Part shown: positions 41,775-50,509 of the stretch, one piece after another
Layout: each line of letters starts with the position of its first letter
How positions within the stretch are numbered: position 1 is the first letter of the stretch
From: Bacilli bacterium
GTDB lineage: Bacteria > Bacillota_I > Bacilli_A > RFN20 > CAG-288
DNA: 64,000 nt
Direction of reading: 5' to 3'
Assembly: GCA_022647725.1 (NCBI GenBank)
Contig: JALCLG010000001.1
Coordinates: 1,528,001 to 1,592,000 of the forward strand
Made by a program: the position numbers and the translations under genes
Notes under the pieces: generated by a model
Seen by the model: the letters and a program-made list of their open reading frames with translations, nothing else
Databases searched by the model: none
What the model was told of the DNA's origin: nothing

Positions 41775-43526
41775 TTACCTCCGATGACCGCCTTTGCGGC
41801 CTTTTCTATTGTAGTCCTTTGTATAGCTTCCGGAGCGAGAATTACCTGATCCTTTCTTATGGGAATGCGTGAGAATCACGAACAGCAGGATAATGGCGAT
41901 TAACAAGACCGCGGCAATGATGATGATGGTGAGATAGAGACGTTTCTGATCCACCGTGACGGTAAAGGCAACGGTCTCAAGATCCACTATCTTGTCTGTG
42001 GATTTCAGCTGAATCGTCACACTCGCGGAACCGGCTTTCTTAGCCGTGACCAGGCCAGTAGCGGAGACGGAGAGCAGCGACGAGTCGCTGACCTTATAGA
42101 TCAGAATCTCATCCGTGAAGGCGTTGGCAAGGCTCGGCTTAAGATCATAGGTGTCGCCCTCTTTCAACGTCAAGACAGTTCCTTGTCCCTGATAGGAGAG
42201 GAGCACTTTGTCTTTGACGGTGACCGAGGTCGTATATACGGTCTCGGTTCCGCTTTTATCCGTTAGGGTGTAGGTGATGTCACTGGTGCCGGCTTTCTTA
42301 GCGGTAAATGTGACATTGTCATCCGCTTTGGAAAGGATGGTGTCATCGAAAGCTACCGATTTCAGCTTTGTTGAATCGGTTGGCAGAGTCACGGCAAGCT
42401 TGACAGTATCACCAACATGGCAGTTGTAGCTTGTAGCTAATTTGGAGAAGTCGCCACCGCCGTCATCGAGGACAAAGGCACTGTCATAGACCCGTCTTAC
42501 CCATTCGGGGTGATCCACGTAAGGGTTACGGTTGTTCTGGACGTTCTTGTAGATGAGATTGTTGCGGTGCGTCTCATAGCTGTCTACGGGATCCAGCTCA
42601 TTCCAGGTTAAGAACGTTGAGAGGTTATGGAAGACGCCATGATAATTCGTGTTGTCATCGGTCAAGGAATTGTCATCGGTCAGCTTCAGATACGGTTCGG
42701 CTTCGGTGTTGGTCGTCAGCTCCTTACTGAAGCGGGTACCCATATAGAAAAGGGCACGGGCCACATCGCCCTTCCATTGATCCGTGGGTTCAAAGGCATC
42801 CTCGCCTTTGGCCGTCTTCCCTTTCCAGCCGCTGACCTCTTTGGTTCCGTCGGCATAGTAGCAGTAGACGACGGTTGCCGTCGCATGATCGGCAACCTCG
42901 CCATAGTAAAGGTTATTATGGATGTTATTGGTGTTATGGTCGGCTGCAATCAGATGGTGGAGATCCGTGCCGGCTCCCGGAACGGGATCGCCGCTGGGGG
43001 AGAAGCCATGGCTCTTGACCCAGACGTGCTCCTTATCGACCTGAATGGCGTTGGCTTCCTTTGGTTTCTTATGGTTGGTCCAATCCACCGCGGAGAGGGA
43101 GGTGTCGATGGTATAGCCGTTGACATCGGTATTGATGGCCTTGGCTAAGGTCGTGTTGTCCTTGAAATAAAGAAGGGTCTCCCGGAAATTGTCATCGTTG
43201 TCGCCGCTGAATTTGTAGGTCTCCGGGGTGATGGTTCGGCTTAAGTCCCAATTGCGGTCGGTGATTTTATACCATTTGGTGACGCCGCTGGAATAGTCGA
43301 CATATGTGTTATCTTTGGAAACAACGGTGTAGAGGTAGGACATCAGGTTCCCGGCGGTTTTCGTTCCGATATCGCCATAATAGCTATCGACTTCGCTCGT
43401 CGAAGAGTCCGTGAAGTCCATTGCGGTGGAAGTGGCATAAGCCCGGCCATCAAAACTGGTGGCGGGCCGGACGACCGGCGCCAAGGAGAGGACCAACGGA
43501 ATCCAGATAAACATAAGATTGTTCAT
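41775..43526 (-). CDS. Secreted, C-terminally anchored endonuclease I-family nuclease with Ig-like domains
   Basis: 583 residues. Hydrophobic N-terminal segment (~1-22) as signal. Residues ~95-370 contain the endonuclease I (His-Me) pattern: VDKEHVWVKSHGF, GTDLHHLIAADHNTNNIHNN with catalytic His and Asn, and DVARALFYMGTRF. Residues ~375-525 hold two bacterial Ig-like repeats (KLKSVAFDDTILSK, SLLSVSATGLVTAKKAGSA). A membrane helix (~530-553) and a strongly basic tail follow. It probably degrades nucleic acids outside the cell, for nutrients or alongside ComEA/EC. A -10-like TACAAT lies six bases before the ATG. Confidence 0.82.
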   Translation of the reverse strand: MNNLMFIWIPLVLSLAPVVRPATSFDGRAYATSTAMDFTDSSTSEVDSYYGDIGTKTAGNLMSYLYTVVSKDNTYVDYSSGVTKWYKITDRNWDLSRTITPETYKFSGDNDDNFRETLLYFKDNTTLAKAINTDVNGYTIDTSLSAVDWTNHKKPKEANAIQVDKEHVWVKSHGFSPSGDPVPGAGTDLHHLIAADHNTNNIHNNLYYGEVADHATATVVYCYYADGTKEVSGWKGKTAKGEDAFEPTDQWKGDVARALFYMGTRFSKELTTNTEAEPYLKLTDDNSLTDDNTNYHGVFHNLSTFLTWNELDPVDSYETHRNNLIYKNVQNNRNPYVDHPEWVRRVYDSAFVLDDGGGDFSKLATSYNCHVGDTVKLAVTLPTDSTKLKSVAFDDTILSKADDNVTFTAKKAGTSDITYTLTDKSGTETVYTTSVTVKDKVLLSYQGQGTVLTLKEGDTYDLKPSLANAFTDEILIYKVSDSSLLSVSATGLVTAKKAGSASVTIQLKSTDKIVDLETVAFTVTVDQKRLYLTIIIIAAVLLIAIILLFVILTHSHKKGSGNSRSGSYTKDYNRKGRKGGHRR

Positions 43527-43639
43527 GCTTTAATTGTATCATTTCAGGCTTGGTTTCCTCCCGAAATTTTTACGAAGATACCGCTCTTATCTTTTCTCCT
43601 TAGGGATATCGTGTAAAATAAAGAGGCTTAGGTAACCGT

Positions 43640-44491
43640 ATGAAACAATTAGATCATGACCTTTTCAGCAATCAGCACTTTCTTTTCGTCTTCGATCTCG
43701 ACGGCACGCTTTTAAATGATGAGAAAAAGATCGTCCCTTCGACCAAGGAGATACTTAAGGAACTGATGGCCTTAGGAAACCAGGTCACCCTGGCCAGCGG
43801 CCGTCCGCCGCGGGCCGTTCTCCCGTATTACCATGAGCTGGGACTGACCGCACCCTTTGTCAGCTATAACGGCGCCTTGGTCCGGGATGACAATCCCACC
43901 CATAAACCGCTCGTGGAATTAGGAATATCCCCGGAGACGATCCGTGCCTTTTTAAGCCATTTCGGGGAGGATGCCTTTGTCAACGTCATGGCCGAGAATG
44001 ATGACAAGCTGTATTATCTGAAACCCAATAAGCTCTTTGACTTCTTCTTCCATCCGGAAGGGATGGACCTCCATACCGGCAGCATCGTAGATTCTTTGGA
44101 CTGCAACATCATGACGATGGTCGTCCAAGGCAAGGACACCAGCAAGAATCCGCTGTGGCAGAGTTATCTGGAGAGCCTCAACAAGGATCTCTCGCTCCGT
44201 TTCTGGTATGATGCTCCGGTTTTCGGGGAAGCCTATCACCATAGCGTCAACAAGGCTACCTCGATTGAAAAGGTCGCCCAGTCCTTCGGTCTGGACCGCG
44301 CCCACATCGTGGCTTTCGGCGATGCCCCCAACGACATCGAGATGATCCGGTCCGCGGGCATCTCCTTCGGGATGCTTAACGGCTCCGACCTCTTGAAAAA
44401 CGCTGCCTCCCATATCACCCCGGAAGACAATAACCACGACGGAATTAAGCAAGCCATCCTCTCGCTCTTTGGCAAAGACGACAACCGTTAG
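43640..44491 (+). CDS. HAD-superfamily phosphatase, Cof type
   Basis: 283 residues. Motif I FVFDLDGTLLNDEK, motif II TLASGRPPRA, type IIB cap (~85-190), motif III/IV NKATSIEKVAQSFG and VAFGDAPNDIEMI. Cof-type enzymes hydrolyse sugar phosphates, flavin mononucleotide or pyridoxal phosphate; the substrate is not predictable. GAGG lies 12 bases upstream. Divergent from the endonuclease gene and convergent with pgm. Confidence 0.9.
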   Translation: MKQLDHDLFSNQHFLFVFDLDGTLLNDEKKIVPSTKEILKELMALGNQVTLASGRPPRAVLPYYHELGLTAPFVSYNGALVRDDNPTHKPLVELGISPETIRAFLSHFGEDAFVNVMAENDDKLYYLKPNKLFDFFFHPEGMDLHTGSIVDSLDCNIMTMVVQGKDTSKNPLWQSYLESLNKDLSLRFWYDAPVFGEAYHHSVNKATSIEKVAQSFGLDRAHIVAFGDAPNDIEMIRSAGISFGMLNGSDLLKNAASHITPEDNNHDGIKQAILSLFGKDDNR

Positions 44492-44511
44492 TTTCTCTTT
44501 GAAATCACATA

Positions 44512-44541
44512 AAAAGGGCCTGCCTTGCGGCAGACCCTTTT
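44512..44541. terminator. Bidirectional terminator between HAD gene and pgm
   Basis: AAAAGGGCCTGCC (44512-44524), TTGC loop, GGCAGACCCTTTT (44529-44541): 13-bp inverted repeat with one mismatch and A/T tracts on both sides. Confidence 0.9.
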
Positions 44542-44545
44542 AGGT

Positions 44546-46291
44546 TTATAATCCCATCAGCTTCTTGAGGAAGTCGGCCCGCTTCAGCATCAGAGCATGG
44601 GCATCCTCATCGGCGAGGTTGGTGATTTCGAAGTAGAACTTGACCTTCGGTTCGGTGCCGCTGGGACGGATGGCGATGAAGCCGTCGTCCAGATTGAAGC
44701 GCAGGCAGTTGGTGGTATCGATGTCCGGATCGGAAAGAGGCTCACTGGTCCCGTCGCCTAAATGGGAGATCTTCCTTAGCTGATAATCATAGAGTGTCGT
44801 AACCGGCGCACCGGCAATGGCTTTGGGAGGGTTGTTCCTAAGCTTCGTGAGCTCGGCATTCATCCGTTCGAGGCTGCCGGCGCCTTCGAAGGCGACAGAC
44901 ACCTGATCGTTATAGTAGCGGCCGGTCTTCTTGGAAAGCTCGGCATAGGCGACATCCAGGGTCTTGCCCTGACGGAGATAATATTCGGTCATATCGGCGA
45001 TGGCAACAATGGACTGCAGGGAATCCTTATCCCGGACAAAGTCCGCTAAGAGATAGCCGTAGCTCTCTTCGTAGCCGAAGAGATACTTCTCGCCTAAGGA
45101 TTCGATCTTGTCGGCCATGTTGCCGATGTACTTGAAGCCGGTGGCGGTGGTTCTTACCTTGACGTTGAAGAGCTCGGCAACCTTGGCCCCCTGTCCGCCG
45201 GTGACAAAGGTATTGCAGATGACGCCCGTCGCGGGCAGCTGATTGCGTTTCTTGAGAGTCGTCAAGACATAGTCAATGAGCAAGGCACCGGTCTGGTTAC
45301 CGGTATAGCGGCGGATCTGGCCGTTCTTGTCGATGAAAGCAATGCCGCAGCGGTCCGCATCCGGATCGGTGACGAGGATCAGATTGTACTTTTCGCCTTT
45401 GCTGTTGAGATCCTTGAGGGTTTGGATGGCACCTTTATAGGCGCCGTCGGTATCCGGGTTCGGGTTTTCGGTGCCTTTGAAGTCCGGATCGAAAAAGTCC
45501 TGATTGGGGACGGTGGTCACGGTATAGCCGGCCGAGCGTAAGGCCATCGGACCGACTTTGCAGTCACAGCCGCATTCCGGGGTGAAGACGATCTTGGTGA
45601 GACGCTCCCCCTGATAGACGTCCTTATAAAGCGAGGTGGTGACTTCCTTGGCGACATAGGCCTCATCATAGCTGTTGTCCTGATCCAGATAGGTTACCGT
45701 ACCTTTTTCAGCTTCCGGAACCTTGCTGTAGGTGACAGTCAGTTCATCGGGAAGCTTGTCGATGATGGCAATCAGTCCGTCAATGGTGTCATAGACGCCC
45801 TGGCAGCCTTTCTCATCATAGAACTTGTAGCCGTTGTACTGCTTGGGGTTATGGGAGGCGGTGATCATCAAGCCGCCGACACAGCCGAACTTCCGGACGG
45901 TGAAACTCAGTTCCGGAGTCGGATGAGGATCGTTGAAGGTATAGACCTTGATGCCCATATCGGTAAGGACCTGTCCGGCCATATCCCTAAATTCTTTGGA
46001 GTAATGGCGGTTATCGAAGGAGATGGCAACGCCGCGTTTCTTGGCTTCGGCTTCGCCGTATTTGGAAATGAGGAAAAGACCGACGCCGATGGTGGCCCGC
46101 CGGACCGTCAAAAGATTAAGACGGCCGCAGCCCGGTCCCAATAAGGCCCGCATGCCGGCCGTACCGAAAGCGAGGTTCTGTCCGAACATCTCCTCGAGCG
46201 TATCCGTATCCTGCTTCTGGATGTAGTCCTTGTCTTCTTTCGAGACCCAGGACGAATCCAGCCAAGCCTGTTTTCTCACCTGATAATCCAT
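44546..46291 (-). CDS. pgm: Phosphoglucomutase/phosphomannomutase
   Basis: Interconverts hexose 1- and 6-phosphates. 581 residues from ATG 46291 (MDYQVRKQAW), nine bases after GGAGGA; an in-frame ATG at 46300 abuts that site. Motifs: GTAGMRALLGPGCGRLN, active-site serine in TASHNPKQYNGYKFYD, Mg-binding DPDADRCG, sugar loop GYEESYGY, and phosphate loop RPSGTEPKVKFY. Length matches PgcA-type enzymes. Own promoter at 46318-46346, ends at a bidirectional terminator. Confidence 0.94.
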   Translation of the reverse strand: MDYQVRKQAWLDSSWVSKEDKDYIQKQDTDTLEEMFGQNLAFGTAGMRALLGPGCGRLNLLTVRRATIGVGLFLISKYGEAEAKKRGVAISFDNRHYSKEFRDMAGQVLTDMGIKVYTFNDPHPTPELSFTVRKFGCVGGLMITASHNPKQYNGYKFYDEKGCQGVYDTIDGLIAIIDKLPDELTVTYSKVPEAEKGTVTYLDQDNSYDEAYVAKEVTTSLYKDVYQGERLTKIVFTPECGCDCKVGPMALRSAGYTVTTVPNQDFFDPDFKGTENPNPDTDGAYKGAIQTLKDLNSKGEKYNLILVTDPDADRCGIAFIDKNGQIRRYTGNQTGALLIDYVLTTLKKRNQLPATGVICNTFVTGGQGAKVAELFNVKVRTTATGFKYIGNMADKIESLGEKYLFGYEESYGYLLADFVRDKDSLQSIVAIADMTEYYLRQGKTLDVAYAELSKKTGRYYNDQVSVAFEGAGSLERMNAELTKLRNNPPKAIAGAPVTTLYDYQLRKISHLGDGTSEPLSDPDIDTTNCLRFNLDDGFIAIRPSGTEPKVKFYFEITNLADEDAHALMLKRADFLKKLMGL

Positions 46292-46317
46292 AAAATCCAT
46301 TCCTCCATTCGCTTCTT

Positions 46318-46346
46318 ATTATAGGTTTTGCCTTCTTTCGAGGCAA
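46318..46346 (-). promoter_or_regulatory. pgm promoter
   Basis: Minus strand: TTGCCT at 46346-46341, 17-bp spacer, TATAAT at 46323-46318, with GGAGGA ending 9 bases before ATG 46291. Confidence 0.7.
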
Positions 46347-46382
46347 CAGGAAAGCGCCGAATTCCGCCTTTAAGACGTGAGA

Positions 46383-47117
46383 TTACTTTTTCAGGCCACG
46401 GAAGGCTTCCTCGCGCTTCTTGGTGGCATCGAGGAATCCTTTCTCGCTGAGGTCGAGTTCACGGTTGAGGTGCAGGTACTCTTCGACGAGTTTCCCGTCC
46501 TTGCTGAAATGGGAGTAGGCCCGTAACAGGGGCGAGTCGGCCAGATAGTTTCCCAGCTCCGCAAGATCGGTCTTGGAGGAGCGGAGATAATAGACGAAAT
46601 TGAAGATGTCGCTGTATTCCTTCTTCTGATAAATCAGGGTGGTCGTCTTGGAGAGATCATAGGCTAAGAGGAAGTAGGCATAGCTGAGATCATTGGCGCC
46701 TTCCTTCTCGATGGCCATGATCTCCTGGACTTTCTCTTTCTGGGTGCCGGAGGAGGAGAAGAGCAGATGGAGGCTCACCAGGGAGTAGCGGACGACTTCC
46801 ATCAGCACCGGATTGGTCTCCGGGGCGCTGGAAAGCATCCGACGGCCTAAGGCCGCATAGTCGTTGAACAGATAGCCTTTGAAACGGAAAGAAAGATAGG
46901 GATTGAGAATCAGGCTGGCCCGGAAGACAAGGATGTCATCGGGAACGGAAAGAAGCAGGAGCTTCTTGAGCCGCTCGGCCTTGTTGACATCGGCCTGACG
47001 GACGAACTCCAGAAAAGCCGGAGTCCGGACCTCTTTGGCGAAGTAGTCGCTGTCGAGGTACATGACTTTGCTGAGAGCGAAGATGTCGCTGACGTCTTTT
47101 CCTTGGTATTGATACAT
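46383..47117 (-). CDS. Conserved-looking helical protein, unknown function
   Basis: 244 residues, not recognised. Predominantly helical and Leu/Tyr/Lys-rich with no signal peptide or membrane helix; short hydrophobic stretch at ~85-100. It is last of four genes reading rluD-type pseudouridine synthase, 171-residue membrane protein, 356-residue membrane protein, this gene, with gaps of 0-6 nt. Ribosome site is weak, suggesting coupled translation. Confidence 0.65.
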   Translation of the reverse strand: MYQYQGKDVSDIFALSKVMYLDSDYFAKEVRTPAFLEFVRQADVNKAERLKKLLLLSVPDDILVFRASLILNPYLSFRFKGYLFNDYAALGRRMLSSAPETNPVLMEVVRYSLVSLHLLFSSSGTQKEKVQEIMAIEKEGANDLSYAYFLLAYDLSKTTTLIYQKKEYSDIFNFVYYLRSSKTDLAELGNYLADSPLLRAYSHFSKDGKLVEEYLHLNRELDLSEKGFLDATKKREEAFRGLKK

Positions 47118-47123
47118 TGTTTT

Positions 47124-48194
47124 TTAAAAAGCCACCTTGAAGACCAGGCCCAGCACATAGACGAGGAAGCTGACGACGGCAATGGTCAGCTCGAGAATGG
47201 TCATGGAGAAGGACATCTGGGTCAGGAAACGGAACAGCCGGCTCTTCTTCTGCTCCTCGACCTTCTGAATGGCTTCGAAGTCAATGGAGGAGCTGCTGAG
47301 CTTCGAGAATTCCGTAAGATCGTTGCTTAAGGGAGTCCGGGTCTCGATGGCCGTGAAGAGATAGGCTTTCAGCTGCTCTTTGCCATAGAGGACATCCTGA
47401 TAAATGGAGGAGGAGTTCTTCTTGGAGAAGCGGCGGGCAAAGTTATAGGGCTCGGAGAGGTTGGCCTTGTAGCTGTGGTAGAAGACAAAGAAGAAGTCGT
47501 AAAGCAGGGTGATCAAAGGATAAAGATAGGCGACATAGGTCATGACCTTGCTGGGATCCCGGCTCTGGAAGAGAGCCAAGAAGGGCGAGAAGGGATAGCA
47601 AAGCAGGAAAAGCAGGGCGAGATTGGTCAAAACGAAGAACAGCGAGGAGAAGACCATGCCGATGATGTCTTTGTGGGTCTGCTCTTCTTGGAAAGCCCGC
47701 TTATGCAGCTTCGTCAACGTCTCTCCGACGATGCCGTTCATGTCGCTGAGGCAGTCGTTGAGATAGGTATCGACTTCCAGTTCCTTAGTCATCATGGAAT
47801 CATGCGTGTCCAGGATGATGCTGTTGAGGGAGGCTTCCTTGCCTTTGTAGTCAATCACCAGTTCGCCGATGGTGCTGATTTCCCCATGGTAGGTCGGATC
47901 GATGGCCAAAGGATTCAGATAATATTCCGGATAGGAATGGAGGGCGAGGTAGTTGAGGGCGGTCTCCATGATGAAGGCATCCTTGACCGTGTTGGGTTCC
48001 AAGGAAATCTTCTGGTAACTGTAAACCAGCGCCTGGGCTTTGGCCGAGCGGTGCTTCTTGGCCTCTTCCACGTTATAGCCTAAAACCTGATAGGCCTTGG
48101 AGGCCTTTAAGACCTTGCTGTAATCCTTGACGGCCAGGTATTCCCTATTGCCGCTTAGTTCGCTAAGAAGCGCAAATCTCAGACTGTTTTCCAT
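47124..48194 (-). CDS. Membrane protein with soluble N-terminal domain, unknown function
   Basis: 356 residues, not recognised. Soluble helical region ~1-175, membrane helices at ~178-200 and ~212-236, a soluble stretch ~240-325 (KKNSSSIYQDVLYGKEQ), and a C-terminal helix ~330-354. Three nt after the preceding membrane gene and six before the next. Its neighbours give no functional hint beyond a shared transcript with a pseudouridine synthase. Confidence 0.65.
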   Translation of the reverse strand: MENSLRFALLSELSGNREYLAVKDYSKVLKASKAYQVLGYNVEEAKKHRSAKAQALVYSYQKISLEPNTVKDAFIMETALNYLALHSYPEYYLNPLAIDPTYHGEISTIGELVIDYKGKEASLNSIILDTHDSMMTKELEVDTYLNDCLSDMNGIVGETLTKLHKRAFQEEQTHKDIIGMVFSSLFFVLTNLALLFLLCYPFSPFLALFQSRDPSKVMTYVAYLYPLITLLYDFFFVFYHSYKANLSEPYNFARRFSKKNSSSIYQDVLYGKEQLKAYLFTAIETRTPLSNDLTEFSKLSSSSIDFEAIQKVEEQKKSRLFRFLTQMSFSMTILELTIAVVSFLVYVLGLVFKVAF

Positions 48195-48197
48195 GGC

Positions 48198-48713
48198 CTA
48201 GGCCTCCAGCGGATAGATCAAGGCAAAAAGCCAGCTGAGAAAGCCGTCGCCGAAAGGGAGAATTTCCCGGATGTTGATAAAGAACAGCGCCAAGGCCAGA
48301 TAGGTGGATACCAAGAAGAGACTGGAATCGATGACTTTGCGGATGGCCTTGACCGGCTTATGGAACGAAGGGTTGCTGCCGATGAAGAAGAGTTTGCAAA
48401 GCAAATACACGATAAGATAGACCAGAAAGTAAAGAAGCATCAGGAAGAAGGTGAAGCTAAGATGGTACTTCTCCGTTAAGGACAGTTCGCTGTGTCCGTC
48501 GACCAGAAAGGCCGAGAGCGGACGGAAAGCCCGGCCGAGCTGAGTGCTGACAGAAAGCGGGGTCAGCCAGAGATTGAGCAGATAGAAGATGCCGACGACC
48601 ACAAAGGCACTGACCGTGCCATAAAGAAACATCCGGACACGGTTGAGAGGAAGAAAGATGGCCGGTAACACGAAGATCGGGATGAGGAGGAAAAGAAACA
48701 GCGTCAGGGTCAT
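48198..48713 (-). CDS. Small integral membrane protein, unknown function
   Basis: 171 residues with about four membrane helices (~3-20, 27-52, 80-105, 125-160). CvpA-like topology comes to mind, but no diagnostic motif is seen. The ATG shares its A with the rluD-type gene stop (TAATG), so translation is coupled. Confidence 0.65.
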   Translation of the reverse strand: MTLTLFLFLLIPIFVLPAIFLPLNRVRMFLYGTVSAFVVVGIFYLLNLWLTPLSVSTQLGRAFRPLSAFLVDGHSELSLTEKYHLSFTFFLMLLYFLVYLIVYLLCKLFFIGSNPSFHKPVKAIRKVIDSSLFLVSTYLALALFFINIREILPFGDGFLSWLFALIYPLEA

Positions 48714-49687
48714 TAATGGATGCCCGCAAGACTCTCTAAGACCGCTGCTTCCTTTTCCGGCAGCGGGGAGATGAACTCCTTGCCGGAAAGATAAGCCAGC
48801 CTGCCGCCGGGTTCCAGGAACTTGAAGTAGGACGCATGGAGGAACTGGTTCCGGTAATGGTACATGGCTTCAAAAGCATCATTGACTTCAAAATCACCGT
48901 ATTTGTTGTCCCCGACGATCGGATGGCCGATGGCGGCAAAATGGACGCGGAGCTGATGGGTTCTGCCCGTCATCAGCTCTGCTTCCACGAGACTATAGCC
49001 GCAGGGATAGGCTTTCAGCCGGTGATAGGTAGTTAAGGCCGGCTTGGCGCCTTGCTCAATCCGTCCGACCCGGACCATCTTCTTCTGGGAATCCTTGATG
49101 AGAGGCAGGTTGATCTTGCCTTCCTCATCGGTTTTGCCCCGGACCAGCAGAGTATATTTCTTTTCAATCTGATCCCGGACACGGAAAAGATCCAAAAGTT
49201 CCTGGAGGGTAGGAAGGTTCTTGCCGAAGACGACAATGCCGGAGGTGTTGCGGTCCAGCCGGTGGGCCGGAGCCGGAACAAAGCCGGCGGCGTTAGTCGG
49301 GTCAAACTCGCCTTTCTCTTTCAGATAATTGAGAACCATGTTCTGCAGGGTGATGGCTTTTTCGCCTTCGTCCTCATGCACCAGTAAACCCTTAGGCTTA
49401 TCGGCAACGAGGATGTTCTCATCCTCGTAAAGAACGGTGAAATCCGGCTTGACCGGACGCAAGAGAGCATCCTTGTGGAACTGCTCCAGAAGAGCAGGCT
49501 TCAGATAGATATCGACGTCGTCGCCGTCTTTCAGAATATAGCTGATGGCGACTTTCGTGCCGTTGACTTTGACATCCTTCTGCCGGAACATCTTATAAAT
49601 AAAAGAAATCGGAGCATCCTTGAGCATCCGTTTCAAAAACTTATCAATCCGCTGATTGGCTTCATTTTCTGTAATTTGATAATTCAT
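48713..49687 (-). CDS. RluA-family pseudouridine synthase (RluC/RluD-like)
   Basis: Converts uridine to pseudouridine in 23S rRNA. 324 residues. N-terminal S4 domain (~10-70, NQRIDKFLKRML and KDGDDVDIYL), catalytic Asp in APAHRLDRNTSGIVVF (~146), TGRTHQLRVHFAAIGHPIVGD, and C-terminal LHASYFKF. The -10 box TATAAT lies nine bases before the ATG and there is no ribosome site, suggesting a leaderless message. Which uridines it modifies is not decided. Confidence 0.9.
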   Translation of the reverse strand: MNYQITENEANQRIDKFLKRMLKDAPISFIYKMFRQKDVKVNGTKVAISYILKDGDDVDIYLKPALLEQFHKDALLRPVKPDFTVLYEDENILVADKPKGLLVHEDEGEKAITLQNMVLNYLKEKGEFDPTNAAGFVPAPAHRLDRNTSGIVVFGKNLPTLQELLDLFRVRDQIEKKYTLLVRGKTDEEGKINLPLIKDSQKKMVRVGRIEQGAKPALTTYHRLKAYPCGYSLVEAELMTGRTHQLRVHFAAIGHPIVGDNKYGDFEVNDAFEAMYHYRNQFLHASYFKFLEPGGRLAYLSGKEFISPLPEKEAAVLESLAGIH

Positions 49688-49696
49688 ACCGAGAGA

Positions 49697-49702
49697 ATTA
49701 TA
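49697..49702 (-). promoter_or_regulatory. -10 box of the pseudouridine synthase operon
   Basis: TATAAT on the minus strand, ending nine bases before the ATG at 49687, with no Shine-Dalgarno sequence between. The expected transcription start falls two to three bases before the start codon. Confidence 0.6.
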
Positions 49703-49797
49703 ACATTCCTAAGGGCCACTCATGACCTCCGGGAAGAAAAGATTTTTGCTTTCCGGAGGAAGCCGAGGAGACCCGGGCAAAGAAAAATGGCTTTTCC

Positions 49798-49825
49798 TTG
49801 ACTTTGAAAGGTTTTCATATATAAT
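49798..49825 (+). promoter_or_regulatory. tRNA-Ser promoter
   Basis: TTGACT at 49798-49803, 16-bp spacer, TATAAT at 49820-49825, about 55 bases before the mature tRNA 5' end. Confidence 0.8.
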
Positions 49826-49880
49826 CAATTTTGCTGATTTTATCAGCGTAGCTAAGTAAAGTTTCTACCAAAGTTCAGCT

Positions 49881-49971
49881 GGAGCGATACCCAAGAGGCT
49901 GAAGGGGTGGGCTTGGAAAGCTCATAGACAGGCAACACTGTGCGAGAGTTCAAATCTCTCTCGCTCCGCCA
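49881..49971 (+). tRNA. tRNA-Ser (anticodon GGA)
   Basis: Acceptor stem GGAGCGA/TCGCTCC with encoded GCCA 3' end. The anticodon arm is TGGGC-TTGGAAA-GCTCA, giving anticodon GGA for UCC/UCU. Class II long variable arm (TAGACAGGCAACACTGTGC) and T arm GAGAG-TTCAAAT-CTCTC are present. 91 nt. Confidence 0.96.
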
Positions 49972-50045
49972 TCGTAAAAAATGCCCGAAAAATATTCGCC
50001 CGAGAAATCGGCGCTCCTTTCTTCACATCAGACGCCTCCCTGAGT

Positions 50046-50270
50046 TTATAGGATGCCATACTTGCGGTCGACTTCCTCAGCGGTGTGGGACTTCTTCCCG
50101 CCCTTCAGGTATTTGGCATAGGCATCCTTGGCGGCCTGGAGATCCAGTTCGTCTTCGATCTTCTCGAAAATGGCTTCCTTGATTGCCTGGCTGATGGTAA
50201 CCCCGTTGAGTTTGGCATAGTCCCTGACGAGCTGGGCCTCCTCTTCGGTCATTCGGATAGATACACCCAT
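50046..50270 (-). CDS. Ribbon-helix-helix antitoxin-like protein, no partner toxin seen
   Basis: 74 residues resembling the RelB/DUF6290 antitoxin group: N-terminal strand MGVSIRMTEEEAQLV, helices LVRDYAKLNGVTISQAIKEAI-type (NGVTISQAIKEAIFEK), and a C-terminal toxin-binding tail with DRKYGIL. AAGGAGA lies nine bases upstream. A palindrome at 50291-50308 is a likely self-operator. The usual RelE-like toxin should follow downstream, but 50045-49972 holds only a possible 34-codon frame (from a GTG near 50016) with no toxin similarity. Confidence 0.75.
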   Translation of the reverse strand: MGVSIRMTEEEAQLVRDYAKLNGVTISQAIKEAIFEKIEDELDLQAAKDAYAKYLKGGKKSHTAEEVDRKYGIL

Positions 50271-50290
50271 AATTTCATCTCCTTAAATTT

Positions 50291-50308
50291 GTATTACAAG
50301 CGTAACAC
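50291..50308 (-). promoter_or_regulatory. Palindrome upstream of the antitoxin gene
   Basis: GTATTACAAGCGTAACAC: arms GTATTAC and GTAACAC are inverted repeats matching at 6 of 7 positions. It lies 20 bases before the start codon where a ribbon-helix-helix autorepressor would bind. Confidence 0.5.
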
Positions 50309-50509
50309 TTGGCCGATATCTTTTCAAGGAAAACTTCTTTCAACGTGGGAAGTCAGCTCCCTATTTCGGATTAATGATCCGATTGTCTGTGTTTGAAGCC
50401 CCTACGAAATGAGGGACTTTTTTTGTGTTTGCGCCTCAAAATCTAAGACCCGATGGACAAGATTTGCGCCACCAGCTTTCAAAGAAAAAGCAAATAAAGA
50501 GGGATTTGC
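50309..50509. other. Intergenic stretch at the left edge of the accessory region
   Basis: No gene is supported. A weak plus-strand terminator-like hairpin (CCCCT...AGGGA, then seven T) lies at about 50399-50424. Confidence 0.4.

Noticed and set aside
46270..46300. CACCTGATAATCC near the pgm start as a third copy of the comEA/ABC palindrome
   Set aside because: Only one arm resembles the element, it lies inside the pgm coding sequence, and the GGGTRA arm is absent.
49881..50045. tRNA-Ser as the attachment site of the accessory block
   Set aside because: I found no repeat of the tRNA 3' end in 50-56 kb and no integrase gene; the AT-rich cassette also begins 1.1 kb away behind a transposase remnant.
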